A stretch of 64,000 nt of DNA from Lytechinus variegatus (GCF_018143015.1 NC_054757.1:19768285-19832284), one strand, 5' to 3'; positions 11,419 to 42,994 are shown, counted from the first letter of the stretch. Notes: generated by a model not told the origin, from the sequence alone. Numbers and translations are program-made.

Positions 11419-12548
11419 TGGACAATATGCTTCCCGCATTGGGTAAAATACTGCCCAAAATTGGTTGGACACATAATTATCCTCGTGCTGGTTGAAATGT
11501 TGCCCAATATTTTTTTACAGTGTATAACAGACTGATGACGGACTAAGCGAGAATGCGGTCCAAATTATAGTTTTAGAATATTACTGTATAATTCATGTTT
11601 AAAGCATGTTGGATATTCTAAAAACATTGTAAAATGCCGCAAAAAGGTTTTGGCTCATACGTTATTTCACACTGCATGCCGCATTGATTATCCGTACATC
11701 TACATGTATGTTTTATACAGGTGTGTAGTTAAGTTGTATTTTAGGAAATTGATAATTTTAAAACCCCATGAAGTAAAGATATTTTGTTTAAAAGTATTTC
11801 AAACGAATTCATTGTATCATAATAGCTTTCGTGTGTATCATTATTGCTTTGTTTTTATCTTTAATTATCTTGTCCTTTTATCTCACGTGTCTCCATGCAC
11901 AGCGTCTGTGATAATTGATAAAACCCAAATTAAGCCGTGGACTCATTTGTGACCATAAGCAGATTGCTTGAAAAAATGACAATCCAAGATTGAAACTCAT
12001 TAAAGTGATCAATACATTTACGAAAACAGAATGGGTATGTATTTTTCCAATGAAATACATCATCATACCGTATATTTTCAAATGAAAAACAGTTGATAGA
12101 TTGAGCTCATAAGAATGAGGATGACGGTGAAGGTGTTGGAAATTATTACAACGGACCACTGGCGTAAATCTGGCCCGAGTAGTATGGGGTAGGATTACAG
12201 CATTAATTGACCTGAAAATTATTAATGAGATTGAATCTGGGATCGTTTTATTTTCAGCAGTCTGCTTATGATGACAAATCAGTCCACAGCTTAATCATGG
12301 TTTCGTCAAACAAATTAACCCATACGCAGTGTATGCAGACCGGTAAGATAATTAGACAAGATAATTAAAGATAAAGGCACCACAAAATGTGATCAACTTA
12401 ATAATACAAGCGCAGAAGAGCGAGAGAAGCGGACTGTTAACGCGGGAGAAGTAGAAATATGTTTGTGTAAAAACAAAATTTTCGGAATATTTTCACATTG
12501 TCTACATTACGGAACTTTATTTATTACTGTCGGAAGATAAAGACCAAA
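11419..12548. other. Upstream flank of the Mesh/SUSD2-like gene
   Basis: 11419-11525 looks like the right part of another TIR element (ends TTTTTTACAGTG). The rest holds no convincing ORF. The promoter and 5-prime UTR should lie at about 12300-12548, but no core element can be called. Confidence 0.35.
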
Positions 12549-31318
<18,770 letters not shown>

Positions 31319-31570
31319 CCATCGATTCCCTGTCGGAGAGTACAGGTTTCAAGACCGTAGACAGTCCCTACCCACGCACCCCACAGTACAGTACCCAAGT
31401 AGCACACGAAGATCAAATCTATCATTGAATTGTTATGTCTACATCCGTCCAACATCTGCGAAAGAATTTTTTTTATGGACTTATAAATTGAATACTTTTT
31501 ATTGCTCAGTACACAACCAAAAAATATAAAAAGACTTCACCTAATCGTGTTGATGATATCAAAGTAAATA

Positions 31571-31863
31571 GAGAGTTTTCGCAATTGTAAAGGGACGGAT
31601 TCTGAAAAGATATTGAAAATGCTAGTCAAATCACAACGGACAGCTGAGAGGTTTTTGCCGAAAGTTGGTGGACCGGGAAAGCCGATCGTCCTAAGATTCG
31701 GGCCGAACGAAAAATTGAAAAATATATCAGTTTTCAGAGTCCAGGAGGACACTGCTGTTTTGATCCACCGATTTTCGACAAAGACTACATTGTCATGAAG
31801 TGCTTTTGACAATAGAATATCTGAGATCTAGAAGGCGCCTCCGGAGTGCTTGCGAAAACTCTC
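31571..31863. mobile_element. 293-bp element with 14-bp perfect TIRs
   Basis: GAGAGTTTTCGCAA at 31571-31584 is the exact complement of TTGCGAAAACTCTC at 31850-31863. An internal stretch (CTGTTTTGATCCACCGATTTT, nearby) resembles the element at 16330-16640. It lies just past the Mesh/SUSD2-like stop. Confidence 0.8.
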
Positions 31864-32059
31864 GTATAACAAGTAGAGTAACAAAATGTTGAGAGCTATG
31901 CAGTGAATTGTGTACTGTAACGTTTCTCTTCGTAGTCCTCACCCCCCGTCCTTCATGAATTCATGGAATTCAGTATGGGAAATAACTATGTTTGCCTTAC
32001 ATCAGATTTACAGTTCAATAAATATGAAACGGGTACAGTCACTTTAATAGGCTGTTCAT

Positions 32060-32412
32060 CTATACATGATTGCTCTTGAATGTCCCATTTGCATGAACTT
32101 GATCCGTGAACTTTAAAAGTGACTACGACGTTTCAAAAATTTAACCTTGGCTAAGATTTCGATAATGATTTCCTAAAACATCGCTTAGTTCATTGACCCT
32201 AATTGGCATTTGACCTTGATCATGTGAGCTGAAACTCAAGCAAGATGTTTAATGATACTTGGTTACCATGTCCAAGTTGAACTAGGTCCATATACTTTCT
32301 AACTTGTGATGCCATTTCAAAAAATTAACCATAGTTAAGATTTTAATACTAACTACGCCACCGTCATCTGAAAAGCGGCGCATATTCTCGCTCTGCTATG
32401 CAGGCGAGACAA
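32060..32412 (+). repeat. Dispersed repeat ending GCTATGCAGGCGAGAC
   Basis: Contains repeated phrases (AATTAACC...GGCTAAGATTT near 32140 and AATTAACCATAGTTAAGATTT near 32325) and a GAAAAGCGGCGCATATTCTC end. I recall similar sequence as common in marine invertebrate genomes; no copy number is available here. Confidence 0.45.
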
Positions 32413-33130
32413 AAAACCTTTTGTATTCGTTAACTGTATGAAACATGTATTTTATATGCTCAATAAAGAAGTCTTATATTACGATTCAGATAAAAATCAG
32501 ATGCATCCTTCGTGATAATTTATATTTTCTAATTTCAGGCTGACAAAAAAAGGGTGCAACGGGAAACAATTGTACTTTCATAGTATCATCATAAATAGAG
32601 GTAGACCTACTTAACGCCTATATTGCGTTAAAATAACCATAGACAGCTGCGTTGTAAACAATTATTTTTCATGATTCTCTTTATACTTCTCCAAAATATA
32701 GGTGGAAATGTTTTAGATATCCTATTCCAAAATGTCAACAGAAATTACCAAAACGAATTATTATAGAAGGCGAGATAGTTTCAAATGAAATGAAACTTGC
32801 TTGTTATTTTATCAAAATAAATACCACTCTTAACGATATACAATGTAATGACCAAATTTAGAACACAGCGTATAATGAAACAACGCTATAGCGTTTAGTT
32901 TCTCACTTGTAAATGAAGACATGGTAGATAATATTTTTTTTTAATTCGTTAAAAGAATCGAAAGCGTGCCTTTTGGATGAAATAGGAGGGAAACCGTTAA
33001 AAATGTCAATTCAAAATATTTTACAACACATTACAGATTCTATCAACCAATTTGAAGAGCGTTTATCCTGATGGATGGAACTGCGCAAAAGTCTCACCCA
33101 TTCATGGAAAAGTGTCACTTCAAATTTTAA

Positions 33131-33718
33131 GGTTAATTCCACCCAAAAAAGATGTTGATTTGGATAAATAGAGAAAAATCAAACTAGCATAACGCTGAAA
33201 ATTTCATCAAAATCGGCTGTAAGATAAGGAAGGTTTGACATTTTGAATTTTCGCTTATTTCTCACCGTGATGCACAATTCAGCGACATGTAAATGAGACA
33301 GTCGACGATGTCCTTCACTCACTATTTTTTTAATTGATTGAATTATACAATATTTCATTCATTTTTATATTTGACAATAAGGACCAACTTAACTCAACCA
33401 TGTAATATTAATAATACGGATTCCACATGTTCAGGGAGGAATTAATCTTTGTTTCACTTTTACAATGAGGCGAAAATTAGAATATTTCATATAATAAGAT
33501 ACATGAGAAATAGTGAGTAGATGACGTCATTAGTCTACTTAATCCCATACCAACCAAGATGTGCATAACTGTTTTGTGAAATTAAGCAAAAATTTAAAAT
33601 ATCATAACTTTCTTATTTTACATCCGAATTTGATTAAATTTTTGGTGTTATGCTTGTTGGATTTTTCTCGTTTTATTCAATACATTTTTTTTTTTGGGGG
33701 GGGGGGTGGACTTGTCCC
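33131..33718. mobile_element. MITE with long TIRs (CCACCC...TTGATTT), copy 1
   Basis: The left end (TTCCACCCAAAAAAGATGTT...) and the right end (...GGGGGGTGGACTTGTCCC) carry about 100-bp imperfect inverted repeats that include CATAACGCTGAAAATTTCATC and its inverse. A second copy lies at 46891-47438. It abuts the LINE relic at 33717. Confidence 0.75.
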
Positions 33719-33950
33719 CACGATAAGCAAAGTAATTGACAGACATGCCAAAATCTACGGTTATCTCACAAAAAAGTTAATCTTGAATAAAGCTCAGTTT
33801 CGTTTCCGACCGTGTAACTCAACCGCATCCGCTTTATCTTCAATGACGGATCACTGGTCTAAAATAATTAAGACGATGGTCAGATTGTGTGTATGCTGCC
33901 TTTATTGAGCTCTATTAATGAATGTAGGCCTACTGCTAATGCTACAATCA

Positions 33951-34082
33951 CATTTCCCCTACGACAGCCGTAAGGCGAGTGGAAAACAGCCGTTTTATTA
34001 ATATCTATTCAAACCATTTGAGCTGGTGCATAAAATGCTAAAACGGCTATTTTCGACTCGCCATACGGCCGCCGTAGGGGGC
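33951..34082. mobile_element. About 132-bp MITE (CCCCTACGACAGCCGTAAGG), copy 1
   Basis: Begins CCCCTACGACAGCCGTAAGG and ends CATACGGCCGCCGTAGGGGG, imperfect TIRs, with an AAACGG pair inside. Copy 2 lies at 34266-34398 in the same orientation. Confidence 0.8.
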
Positions 34083-34258
34083 CATTCTTAGTTAGGTCGT
34101 TAATTAGGTCCAGAAAGAGAAGCGGACCTAATATGGATCCTTGTGGTACTCCGATATACACACTGTTTTCCAGAAATATTGGACACATTGCGACCTCATA
34201 TTCAGATACGAATCAATCCATCTCAGTAGAAATAGACTGGAGCTTATCAATGGCGCAG
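34083..34258 (-). repeat. Inverted duplicate of the LINE RT segment
   Basis: This is the near-exact reverse complement of 34400-34580 (shared words: GTTAGGTCGTTAATTAGGTC, GGACCTAATATGGATCC). With MITE copy 2 between them, the two arms form a long palindrome centred near 34330. Confidence 0.9.
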
Positions 34259-34265
34259 TCACATT

Positions 34266-34398
34266 TCCCCTACGACAGCCGTAAGGCGGGTCGAAAACAG
34301 CCATTTTATTAATATTTGTTCAAACCATTTGTGTAGCTGGTGCACAAAATGATAAAACGGCTATTATCGACTCGCCATACGGCCGCCGTAGGGGGAAC
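34266..34398. mobile_element. About 133-bp MITE, copy 2, at the centre of the palindrome
   Basis: Same element as 33951-34082. Its flanks (GCAGTCACATTT on the left, AACTGTGACTGC on the right) are themselves inverted, which shows that it sits at the palindrome's centre. Confidence 0.85.
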
Positions 34399-35204
34399 TG
34401 TGACTGCTCCATTGATAAGCTCCAGTCTATTTCTACTGAGATGGATTGATTCGTATCTGAATATGAGGTCGCAATGTGTCCAATATTTCTGGAAAACAGT
34501 GTGTCTATCGGAGTACCACAAGGATCCATATTAGGTCCGCTTCTCTTTCTGGACCTAATTAACGACCTAACTAAGAATGCCCAAGCAAGGGCGCCGGAAG
34601 CGGGGGGGCAGGGGGGGCACTTGCCCCCCCCCCAAATAAAATTTTTGGGGGGCAAAACGAGATTTTGCCCCCCCAAACGTGCCCCCCTGAAAGATGAAAA
34701 ATGATAAATTATTTTAGGACAAAAGTAAATGAAGGCACTTTTCTGCCTGAAAATTGTCATTTCCATTGTAAAAAATGAAAAAATTTTGCCCCTGACGGGG
34801 CAAATACGTTATCATAGTAAGCCTCGCGTCTTTTGACGAACAGTTCCTCTGTGAAACATAGCTTTGATAAGCCCCTTTTCCATCTTATTACAGTGTGATA
34901 ACGTTTAACCTTTTAATATATACATTTCAGACTACAAGCGAATGGCAAATTGATAGTGGTCCACCAATGATTAGGTTTATAATTCTATGATGCTGGCTGT
35001 GTCGTCTAACAAACGCGCGGTCGCCGAGAAACGCTCAGACCGGACCCGATATAACTAACGCGCGTGAACACTAGTTACTCGAGTAAGATATGGAATCTAT
35101 GTCATAGCTGTCAAGCCCAGAAACCATAACATCTCGAGAAACTTGTTTCAATTATTTCATTTTCAACTAAATATAAATTGAGTTAATACAATGATAACAA
35201 GAGA

Positions 35205-35504
35205 GCGGTGTTGGCTCAGTCGGTAACGCGTCTGCCCGTCGAAGTCGAACCAAAGATCGTAGGTTCGAGTCCACCCTTGGCGGATGACTGAAGTCAGTGC
35301 GTTGTGTGTAAACGTCTCTCCCATGTTTCATAGATGCAGGCTATGTTACAATGGAAAACACTCCGTCCCTCGGATAGGACGTTAAATGGAGGCCCCGTGT
35401 AGAGGAAAGTCACCACCTTGGCACATTAAGAACCCACTGCATTATTCGTATAAGAGTAGGGGGAAACCCCGGTGTCGAGGTCCACCTGCATCCCCCCATC
35501 AGTT
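35205..35504 (+). mobile_element. tRNA-derived SINE
   Basis: A tRNA-like head: box A TGGCTCAGTCGGTAACGCG and box B AGGTTCGAGTCC about 45 nt apart. A body follows with CTCGGATAGGACGTTAAATGG. There is no intact tRNA fold, so it is not a tRNA gene. The box structure is that of a Pol III SINE. Confidence 0.8.
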
Positions 35505-35961
35505 ATATAAGCCAGTTCGTAGTTCCTTTCTGCGCATGATCAAAAGATTCTACGCATGATCAGAAGAAGGTCATTTCCACTAAAGTGACATGGTGCTTTA
35601 AAATCTAATGAGATAAGCACCAACTTTGATGTCTTGATTATTCATATATTCTTTTGAATTGTCTTTTTCATTTACATCCACAAAAAACAACAATGCTTCC
35701 ACGAACGACTGGTATTTCAGTTTGTCAAGTACATTGTGCAACATGCTAAGATATGCATTCAAAGTAGGAATGCAACAAATACCTTCATTAAGTGTTCATT
35801 GGTGTGCTATTCTAGTCACCTGGTCTATTCAATTTCTTCATCCTGCTATGTAAGGCAAGCTTACGTAATATCTTGCTTTGAAATCTGCCTATCATGATGA
35901 AAGAAATGAAAGGTCATTTGACCAAAATTGCCCATGAAGTAACTACGAACTGGTCTATTGG
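35505..35961. mobile_element. MITE (CCAGTTCGTAGTT), copy 2, reverse orientation
   Basis: The reverse complement of the copy at 13627-14086, with only scattered differences visible. It directly follows the SINE, inside the hAT-like element. Confidence 0.88.
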
Positions 35962-38270
35962 GAGGAGAGACCTGTGGATCATAGCATGGACGTAATAGGT
36001 CCATGATCATAGTGATTCAGTTCACTTTTCGCCTCCCAGGCACAGGTGACGCCAAACAAATAATAATAACAATTCAATGCCCTAAAGAAAATACCAAGGT
36101 CATTTCAACTCAATATAGACATGTTATCAGAAAATTACACTCAGAATAATCATGTGTAGAGGATTATAATTTATAATTTGTAAAAATGGTGAATCCCACT
36201 CGAAAGTAACTTAGAGATAATGTTTAGACATGAAAAAAATAAAATCATCTGTGAAAGTGTCTTCTTGACCGGAAGATATTATCCGAGATATGAATAAAAA
36301 TGTAAAGAATATAAAAGAAAAAAAATAAGCGTTACAGTAGTGCTCTACTATAAAAAAAATCTTAAGATATTTTCACAGCCCCGTATTTCCTCTATTCCTT
36401 TTCATTGGCATGATTGGAAGGCGTTTTGTCTGATACTATTTCAGCTCATATACATGTATAGCACTTATGTATTTTAGATTCCAAAACTTCTTCCCATTAC
36501 CTGTTACTAATCAGATCGAGATGGCAGCTATGTTCTCTGGTTCATCCCAGCTTTTGTTATTCATGGACGTTTGCAAAAATAAAAAACAACATCCCGGCAG
36601 TGGGTGGGGCTGCAAGACCTAAATTTTCGAAGAAACGTAAGAGCGAGGGGATTTGTGATGGGAGAGCTTTTTCATTTTCTAGAATGAAATTGAAGGATTT
36701 CGTGCACACTTTTGGTGAATTTTGCCCTCTCGATCGGCGGCCCCCGGCTGCGTACGGTCATGTTTGTCATCTTAAACATGTTAAAGTCTTTAAAAGGCCT
36801 ATATTACACTGGTTTGAAACAATTTCGTTTGCAATAAGGCTCGCAATTTGCTGGAACTGCGACCCTGGTCATGAAGAAACACCAGGCTGGGTCAGAAGGG
36901 AGGAAAAAGGGAGCAAAAAGAACTCCAAGACTGTTTAATTCTCAAGAAATTTATTTTTGAATGCACTTAGAAACGCAACTTTTATACTCCATTTTACACA
37001 AAATCCTTACCGGGGGGGGGGGGGGGGGTCCCATAGCCTCTCCCGCTCGATCGCTTCAATATCTCACGCTGTCAAAAATATTGTGCCCCCTTCGGGATTT
37101 TGCCCCCCCCCCCAAAATCGAAAGTGTTCCGGCGCGCCTGTGCCCAAGGCACAATGTATGCTGACGACACGAAATTATTTTATCAAGGTGCGATAAAGAT
37201 GATATAAACTTTGTGTTATCTTGTTTATAAAAAGATGTAAATGCTGTAAAGCAAGTAATAGTTAATGTTGAAAGAACAACATGATTATACTGGGTTCAAG
37301 ACAAAGATTCAACAAATATGATCATTCTGATTCAAATATTTATATCAGGTTTGATAATAAAGAAATAAACTAGGTTCACTCGACTCAATGTTTAGGTGTT
37401 GGAATAAGAGGATAAATTACTTTGGCATGACCATGCTGAATATGTCTGTAAAAGGTTTATAAAAGCTGTGTGCTGCTCTCGCCATACTGAAAAGTGATAA
37501 CCATTTACTCACAGAACCACGGAGAAATTGATTAATACTTGTATAATCCAAAGCCAAATGGAATATTGATGTGAAGTATGGGGTCTACGAATTATTATCC
37601 AGACGAATAAACGTGCTGCTACAATATTGCTTAAAGCTAACATCCTTACTCTGAACAATTATTCAATGATGTACCGTGTGAGTGAAAAAAAGACAACTCA
37701 CAAATCCTCAATTTAAGGGAAAAATATTCCATGAAAAGATAATATCATATATGACCTTAAATAGTATGTTCTCCCAAATAGTGCATATTTATGTGAATGA
37801 GGTATTCTTTGCAGTGATGTAAATTTTGATTTGCGCCAAATTAGGGCATGACTACAATGATTAAACCCAGATGTCAATGATGTCATAATCCTACAAGGGT
37901 TGCATGAAAATCCTTTTCAACACACCTTTTCAGTAATCTACCTTACAATTGTTTAAGAACACATTTAAGTATCGATTCTCAAATTGATTTCATTGAAAAT
38001 GGATTAGCAATTATGTTTGCAACTCATGTAGGTTTTTTTTCATAATTGGCATTTGGATTCATTCACCGCAGTATCACCTTACTTTAGAGTAAGTCCAAAC
38101 CTTCATCACTGCAATAAATACCCACTGATTATCCAAGCGTGAAGACTTACATTATAAATATGGTATGAAATTATTCGGGAGTAGATATTCTTTTAAGACA
38201 TATATAACGATTAGGCATGCGTATTAAGCGCTTTATAAATGTTGATTATTATTATTTATTATTATTTCTA

Positions 38271-39828
38271 ACATATCTTTCCTTAAAATGGGGATATGTG
38301 AGGTGTCAATCTTTTTCTACTCACTCGGTAGAGTGGTTCTCATATCCCCAAAGAGCAAGGTATTCAGATGTGTGTAATATTTAAGAGTTCCAAAAATTTT
38401 GATCTAACCCCTCTTTTTAAAAGATTTGATTTTCTTTGTCATTTTTGTTAACTTTTTATTGGAAATTCAAACCCTTTGGCATCATCTTGTAGGGCTACTA
38501 AAATTTTATACATGTACAGTAAGACCCCCCCCAAAAAAAATCAAATTTGATGGAAAATGGATCTAACCCTTTTGCAATTGAGGTCTTCATATAGTTGTTA
38601 TGTTTTTGTGCTCTTAAGGCGCCTTTTGATACCAGTTTTTCTGAAAGGGCGCCATATCAAAAGATTGTTCAAATAAATAGATAGATAGATAAATAAATAA
38701 ATAAGCAATAATTTATGATCAATGAGGGCCTACGAAAAAAAAACGGTCGAGTGCCATGTCTTTGTCATGGAAGGCTGCGCAATATAACAAGAGTATGTAC
38801 TGGGTGCTAATTTTAATTCATGCTACCAAAAATAATTTCTTAAGCATGTTTGACTGTTTGGCTTATACATGTATAAAATTTCTTGAGAGATTGCATAAAC
38901 TTTTTAAAAATCGGAGGGGACTGTTTGAATATCACCACACCGAAACACAGTGAACGTCTATGCAAGCTCGAACTTGGTAAAACAATATTAAATAGCGGTA
39001 CAAAATAATGACAAAATATGATGGGAAAACAGTTGTATGAAAAATAACGAGGGCAGTCAAGACGTGGGAATCTGGAATCTGAAACGAGGCTCGAGATTTG
39101 GGTTTACTCTGTAGAGCACGGCACGCGTTAAATACGCAAGATGGGTCAACCTTCAAGCAATATGAACAAAAAATAATGTGTCAAAGAAATGCTAGTATTT
39201 CCTTTTGGTTAATCGTAACACCTTCAAATTTTCACAGAATGTATAGAAAGAGTTGAAATCTTTCACGAAGGCTAATTTCCTAACATTGATTCTGGATACC
39301 AAGTTACTATATAAAGAAAACCTTGTCTGGCCATAGGTTTTGAGGTGGAAACTGATCATTCTCTCATACGACGGAAAACCCCCTCACATTCCATGTTTTC
39401 CATGATATATTGAAACCACCACATGATTCTTAGCTATTTCTTTAAGAACGTAAAGGAGAAATATGGTAAAAGTCTTCGCTGATAAGTGAGTAGCTGGCAA
39501 GGTTTGTTAAGGTTGAACAAAGCGCCCTCCGGTGAGTATTCATGATTAAAACCCTGGTCGCATTTGCATGACAATAAGCTCCCTATTCGTTTACAAAAGA
39601 AACCAAACATCCCTACAGTTATACAAAAACCGTAACAAATGCGTCAGTGTTGATGCAACTTTCTTTTCAATTGGGTTTGCTGTGCGCTGTGAGTGTATTC
39701 GGGCGCACACCTCACCAATTTCTGAACGAGTCATGTCCGCAATACTTCGCGGTGACGTGTGCGTGCATTCGTTTTCATGCTATATTAGCACATACCAATA
39801 GAAAGCACGGGAATTATTTCTCGAAATC
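38271..39828. other. Upstream flank of the Pro-rich/acidic gene
   Basis: Holds a hairpin-like GGCGCCTTTTGATA / TATCAAAAG stretch with a (GATA)(AATA) tail at about 38618-38706, possibly another retroelement end. About 39500-39828 has higher CG content and may be the promoter and 5-prime UTR; no core motif can be called. Confidence 0.35.
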
Positions 39829-39940
39829 ATGGCGTCAGTTGCAGTGGCTCGAGATATTTCTTTAATTTTCATCTTCGTCTTGTCAATAATCGTGACGATT
39901 TCTGGATTACCAGTGGGGGACGTTAATGTTGGGAACACAG
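39829..39940 (+). CDS. Pro-rich/acidic protein exon 1: signal peptide
   Basis: The ATG at 39829 begins MASVAVARD followed by a hydrophobic core and an SG|LPVGD cleavage-like site. The donor is ACAG|GTATGT at 39941, phase 1; the split codon completes as Asp with exon 2 (G + AT). It is linked to exon 2 only by phase and sense, across 10.5 kb. Confidence 0.65.
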
Positions 39941-42900
39941 GTATGTCAGTCAAACGTTTTTACACATGATCTAAGTTAATATTAATATAATTACTAGATA
40001 ACTCGCTGAAATTATACACTGATCATGGTTATGTTATTATTATTCTTACCCCTGAATACTCTCATCCATTCGTGATAACGTGCAAAGCGTACATGCGCAA
40101 TTCCAGCGTAACGGACATGACGTTCAGACAAATTTTTGTAATTCAAATGTTTATACAGTAGAATTAGCAGTCTTTTGATAATTGTTACTAAGCTTATCAG
40201 ATACATTTAAGTATCAGTTACATACACATAAAATTTCAAATCGTTTCGTTGAACAGTTGCGGAGAAATTGCACTCTTTGTGAGCGTAACGGACATGACAC
40301 GAAATGGACGAAGCATTTTTACCTCCTATTGCTTATCAAAATTCCTGTGAATTCTTAGATTGCATGCACCTGGCATTGGTGTTAATTTAACCTTAAGATC
40401 ATGCTCTATCCATAAAATGGTGTTTAACAACAGTTTTGCAGTGCATTCTGTATTCCTAGCTCAAAATGTAGCGTAACGGACATGACACACGAAGCGTAAC
40501 GGACATGACAGTTTCGTCCACTTTTTGTAAGCGAATATAATTATTTTATTACAAGATATGGTACAAGTCTAATTGTTTACATGTTAAGACTAGAGGTTAG
40601 AGACACATATCATAACTGGTAATCTGTAATATCTCCTTTTATTTTGCAATTTGAGAGGGGGTCTTTTTGTACAATATTTATAAAACGAAACAATATTTAG
40701 AAAAATTTATTTTACACCGGTTAACAACAGTTAATGAGTATTTTCCAGTTACTACCATCCACCACACCTAATTAAAGGAGAAAAAGTTGATAGAAAAGAT
40801 TATTTTTTATTCATGCCCTAATATTTGATAATATACTAGCGTAACGGACATGACACCCTTACGAAGTGAACTTAATCAGCACTTCTTAGTTTGAAAATGA
40901 AAGAAATATGAATAATGAATGTAATTATGTAACAGCAAAGTACCTTTACTAACACTCTAAAGAAAAATATGTAGATATTATTAGCAGGTATCATTAAATT
41001 AATAGCTAGAGCCTATTAATTTTATATTGAATACAATGTTTATCATACAACTACGACACACTGAGAAGACCAAATCTCATTTTTTGTGAGAAGAAAACAA
41101 AATTTACCAGACCTGTATAAATCCAAGAAGAACATATTATGGAATGTATTGTATGATAAAGGACATGTACTAGTATTAATGTCAGTTTTAAGATTACAAA
41201 AAATGGTATTAAAATTTAATAGCAGTACCTGGAAACCGGTCTTTCATTATCGATTATGTATGAGTTGAAAGGTAATCGGAATGTTTGTAAATAGCTTCTG
41301 AGATTTTTTTTTTCATTCAAAATAACTAACATCCTGAGAATATTCATCCTTTCATCAAATCTTGGATGTTCTAAATCTTACAATTTTGCTTGCTGACAAA
41401 TGTGGCAGTATCTAATTTCGTTGTATTGTCCGCGCTGCTTGGTACAATTGAAGATACATCATTCAAATCGTGATTATGGCTGACCAAAATACTATGATGA
41501 CATAATTTATTGATCGTGCCACATTCTTTCCACGGCCCCTTTGCTTTGTGATACTGCAAAGAAGTGCCACTGTAGATTCATGGATTCATGGAGCTACATC
41601 ATGAAACACAGATATCCGAATACAAACTTGCTTTTAAATGTGATCCTATGCCATCACTGAAGAAGTACATAGAGGTTGGTGAAACTTCGAAGTAATATCA
41701 TCAATGATCATGAATTCACAAGTTGGAGTTTTATCATGCTCCAAACTGTCAGTGCAAGAACCTAAGATAATCAAATGTTTGTTCAAACACGAATGATTGA
41801 TGCAGATCGTGATCTGAGTATGTTGCCAGATCTAGCTGCATCTTATCATAATATTATGTGGCATACCGTGAATTCTCAGAAAAATCTACCAGAACAAGAG
41901 CTGAACTTTCATCATTCACCAACTTCTAAAAATAGCTTGAATGACATGCAGATTCTAAGAAATATTACATTCAGCTATCCTCAAACAATTGAGACTAACC
42001 TCAGTCTGTGACACTGAGCCTAATATTTTGTTTTTGTAAATGCTGCCATTTGCCATATGTAAGGCGTCATGTCCGTTACGCGAATTGTCATGTCCGTTAC
42101 GCCATTTTTATGAAAATGAGAAGTGGTAAGGAAAAATGATTGCTACACATGGTAGGGGGTTTAATTCTAACATAGAATCTGAATCTGCAGTACATTTAGA
42201 CAAATTTCCTGTAAGCTGGGAAAACTTTAAGTGAAAAACGTAACGGACATGACACTGATAATGGTAAAGAAATCACACAAATCTGAAGACAGATCTCTGT
42301 AAAATTGATGAATGGCATAAAATTTAACGATTATTTTCTGTTGATTTAAACATTAATCAACTATTCAAAAGTTAAAAGAGACCTCTGGGACCTTGTTTGC
42401 TTTTAGTAGAGACAGGAAAGATGAATTGTTTAAAAATAGCCACATTTTTTACATTTTGCAATATACTATTCTATTTTTTTGATGATGGAAAAAACTACAA
42501 AATTTTATCAATATTGCGATTTTTCTATTGGAAATTGAGACTTTATAGATTACTTTTTAAGAAAATTTGACTGCTTGAGTGAAATCTGAAACTTCATTTT
42601 TTCTCTTAAGTGAACATTTTCCATGGAATTGCCCACATGCAAACAGTCTTAGATGAATATTAGGTAGGTTAACATTATGAACCTATATGTTGGTAAAAAA
42701 AAATTGTTAAATGAAACTTTATTTGTATGAATATTTAGTCTATATTTTTGCTATAAAAAAAATAAAACTTAATCTTCAAACGAATAGAGATATTTTTTAT
42801 TAACCGGTTAGTGTAAACATGTCTGAGAGTTAATGGCGCTTTTGGGTCTTGAAAGATATTTCATTTCGTGTACATTCATGTTTCAAGGAATTCATTATAT

Positions 42901-42956
42901 ATTAATTCTGTCAACTGAATGTATATTGTACCGTTACAATTTTAGATAAATATAGG

Positions 42957-42994
<38 letters not shown>

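Larger units (their letters stand above)
31319..32467 (+). other. Probable 3-prime UTR and poly(A) signals of the Mesh/SUSD2-like gene
   Basis: AATAAA hexamers lie at 32017-32022 and 32462-32467. The stretch also contains an inserted TIR element (31571-31863) and a dispersed repeat (about 32060-32412), so the true UTR end may be earlier. Nothing coding was seen. Confidence 0.35.
34586..37140. mobile_element. 2555-bp hAT-like nonautonomous element
   Basis: Flanked by an 8-bp direct repeat TGCCCAAG (34578-34585 and 37141-37148). The ends are CAAGGGCGCCGGAA and, inverted, CAGGCGCGCCGGAAC. An 8-bp TSD and a CAGG-type terminus are hallmarks of the hAT superfamily. G/C homopolymer-rich subterminal sequence (34600-34690, 37010-37115) is present. 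No transposase frame is seen. It carries a SINE (35205-35500) and a MITE (35505-35961). It disrupts the LINE RT. Confidence 0.8.
33717..38270 (+). pseudogene. LINE reverse transcriptase relic, interrupted by later insertions
   Basis: RT pieces occur in order: TISKVIDRHAKIYGYLTKK...LNKAQFRFRP (33717-33900); SIGVPQGSILGPLLFLDLIN (34500-34570), the RT motif with PQGS; TMYADDTKLFYQG (37150-37190) with the YADD catalytic box; then HSTQCLGVGI and VKSC-like 3-prime pieces to about 37700; and an AAGCGCTTTATAAAT plus (ATT)n tail at 38231-38268. This is a jockey/CR1/L2-type order. A hAT-like element (34586-37140) splits the frame just before YADD. Stops and frameshifts make it dead. Confidence 0.82.

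Noticed and set aside
34320..34766. 148-aa minus-strand open frame
   Set aside because: It crosses the MITE, the LINE duplicate and the hAT end in antisense; a composite of repeats, not a gene.
35215..35275. tRNA-like sequence with box A and box B
   Set aside because: The stems do not close as a tRNA and a SINE body follows; treated as a tRNA-derived SINE.
40106..42253. Repeats spaced by unique sequence, considered as a CRISPR-like array
   Set aside because: Eukaryotic locus, irregular spacing (23 to over 1000 bp), mixed orientation and no cas genes.
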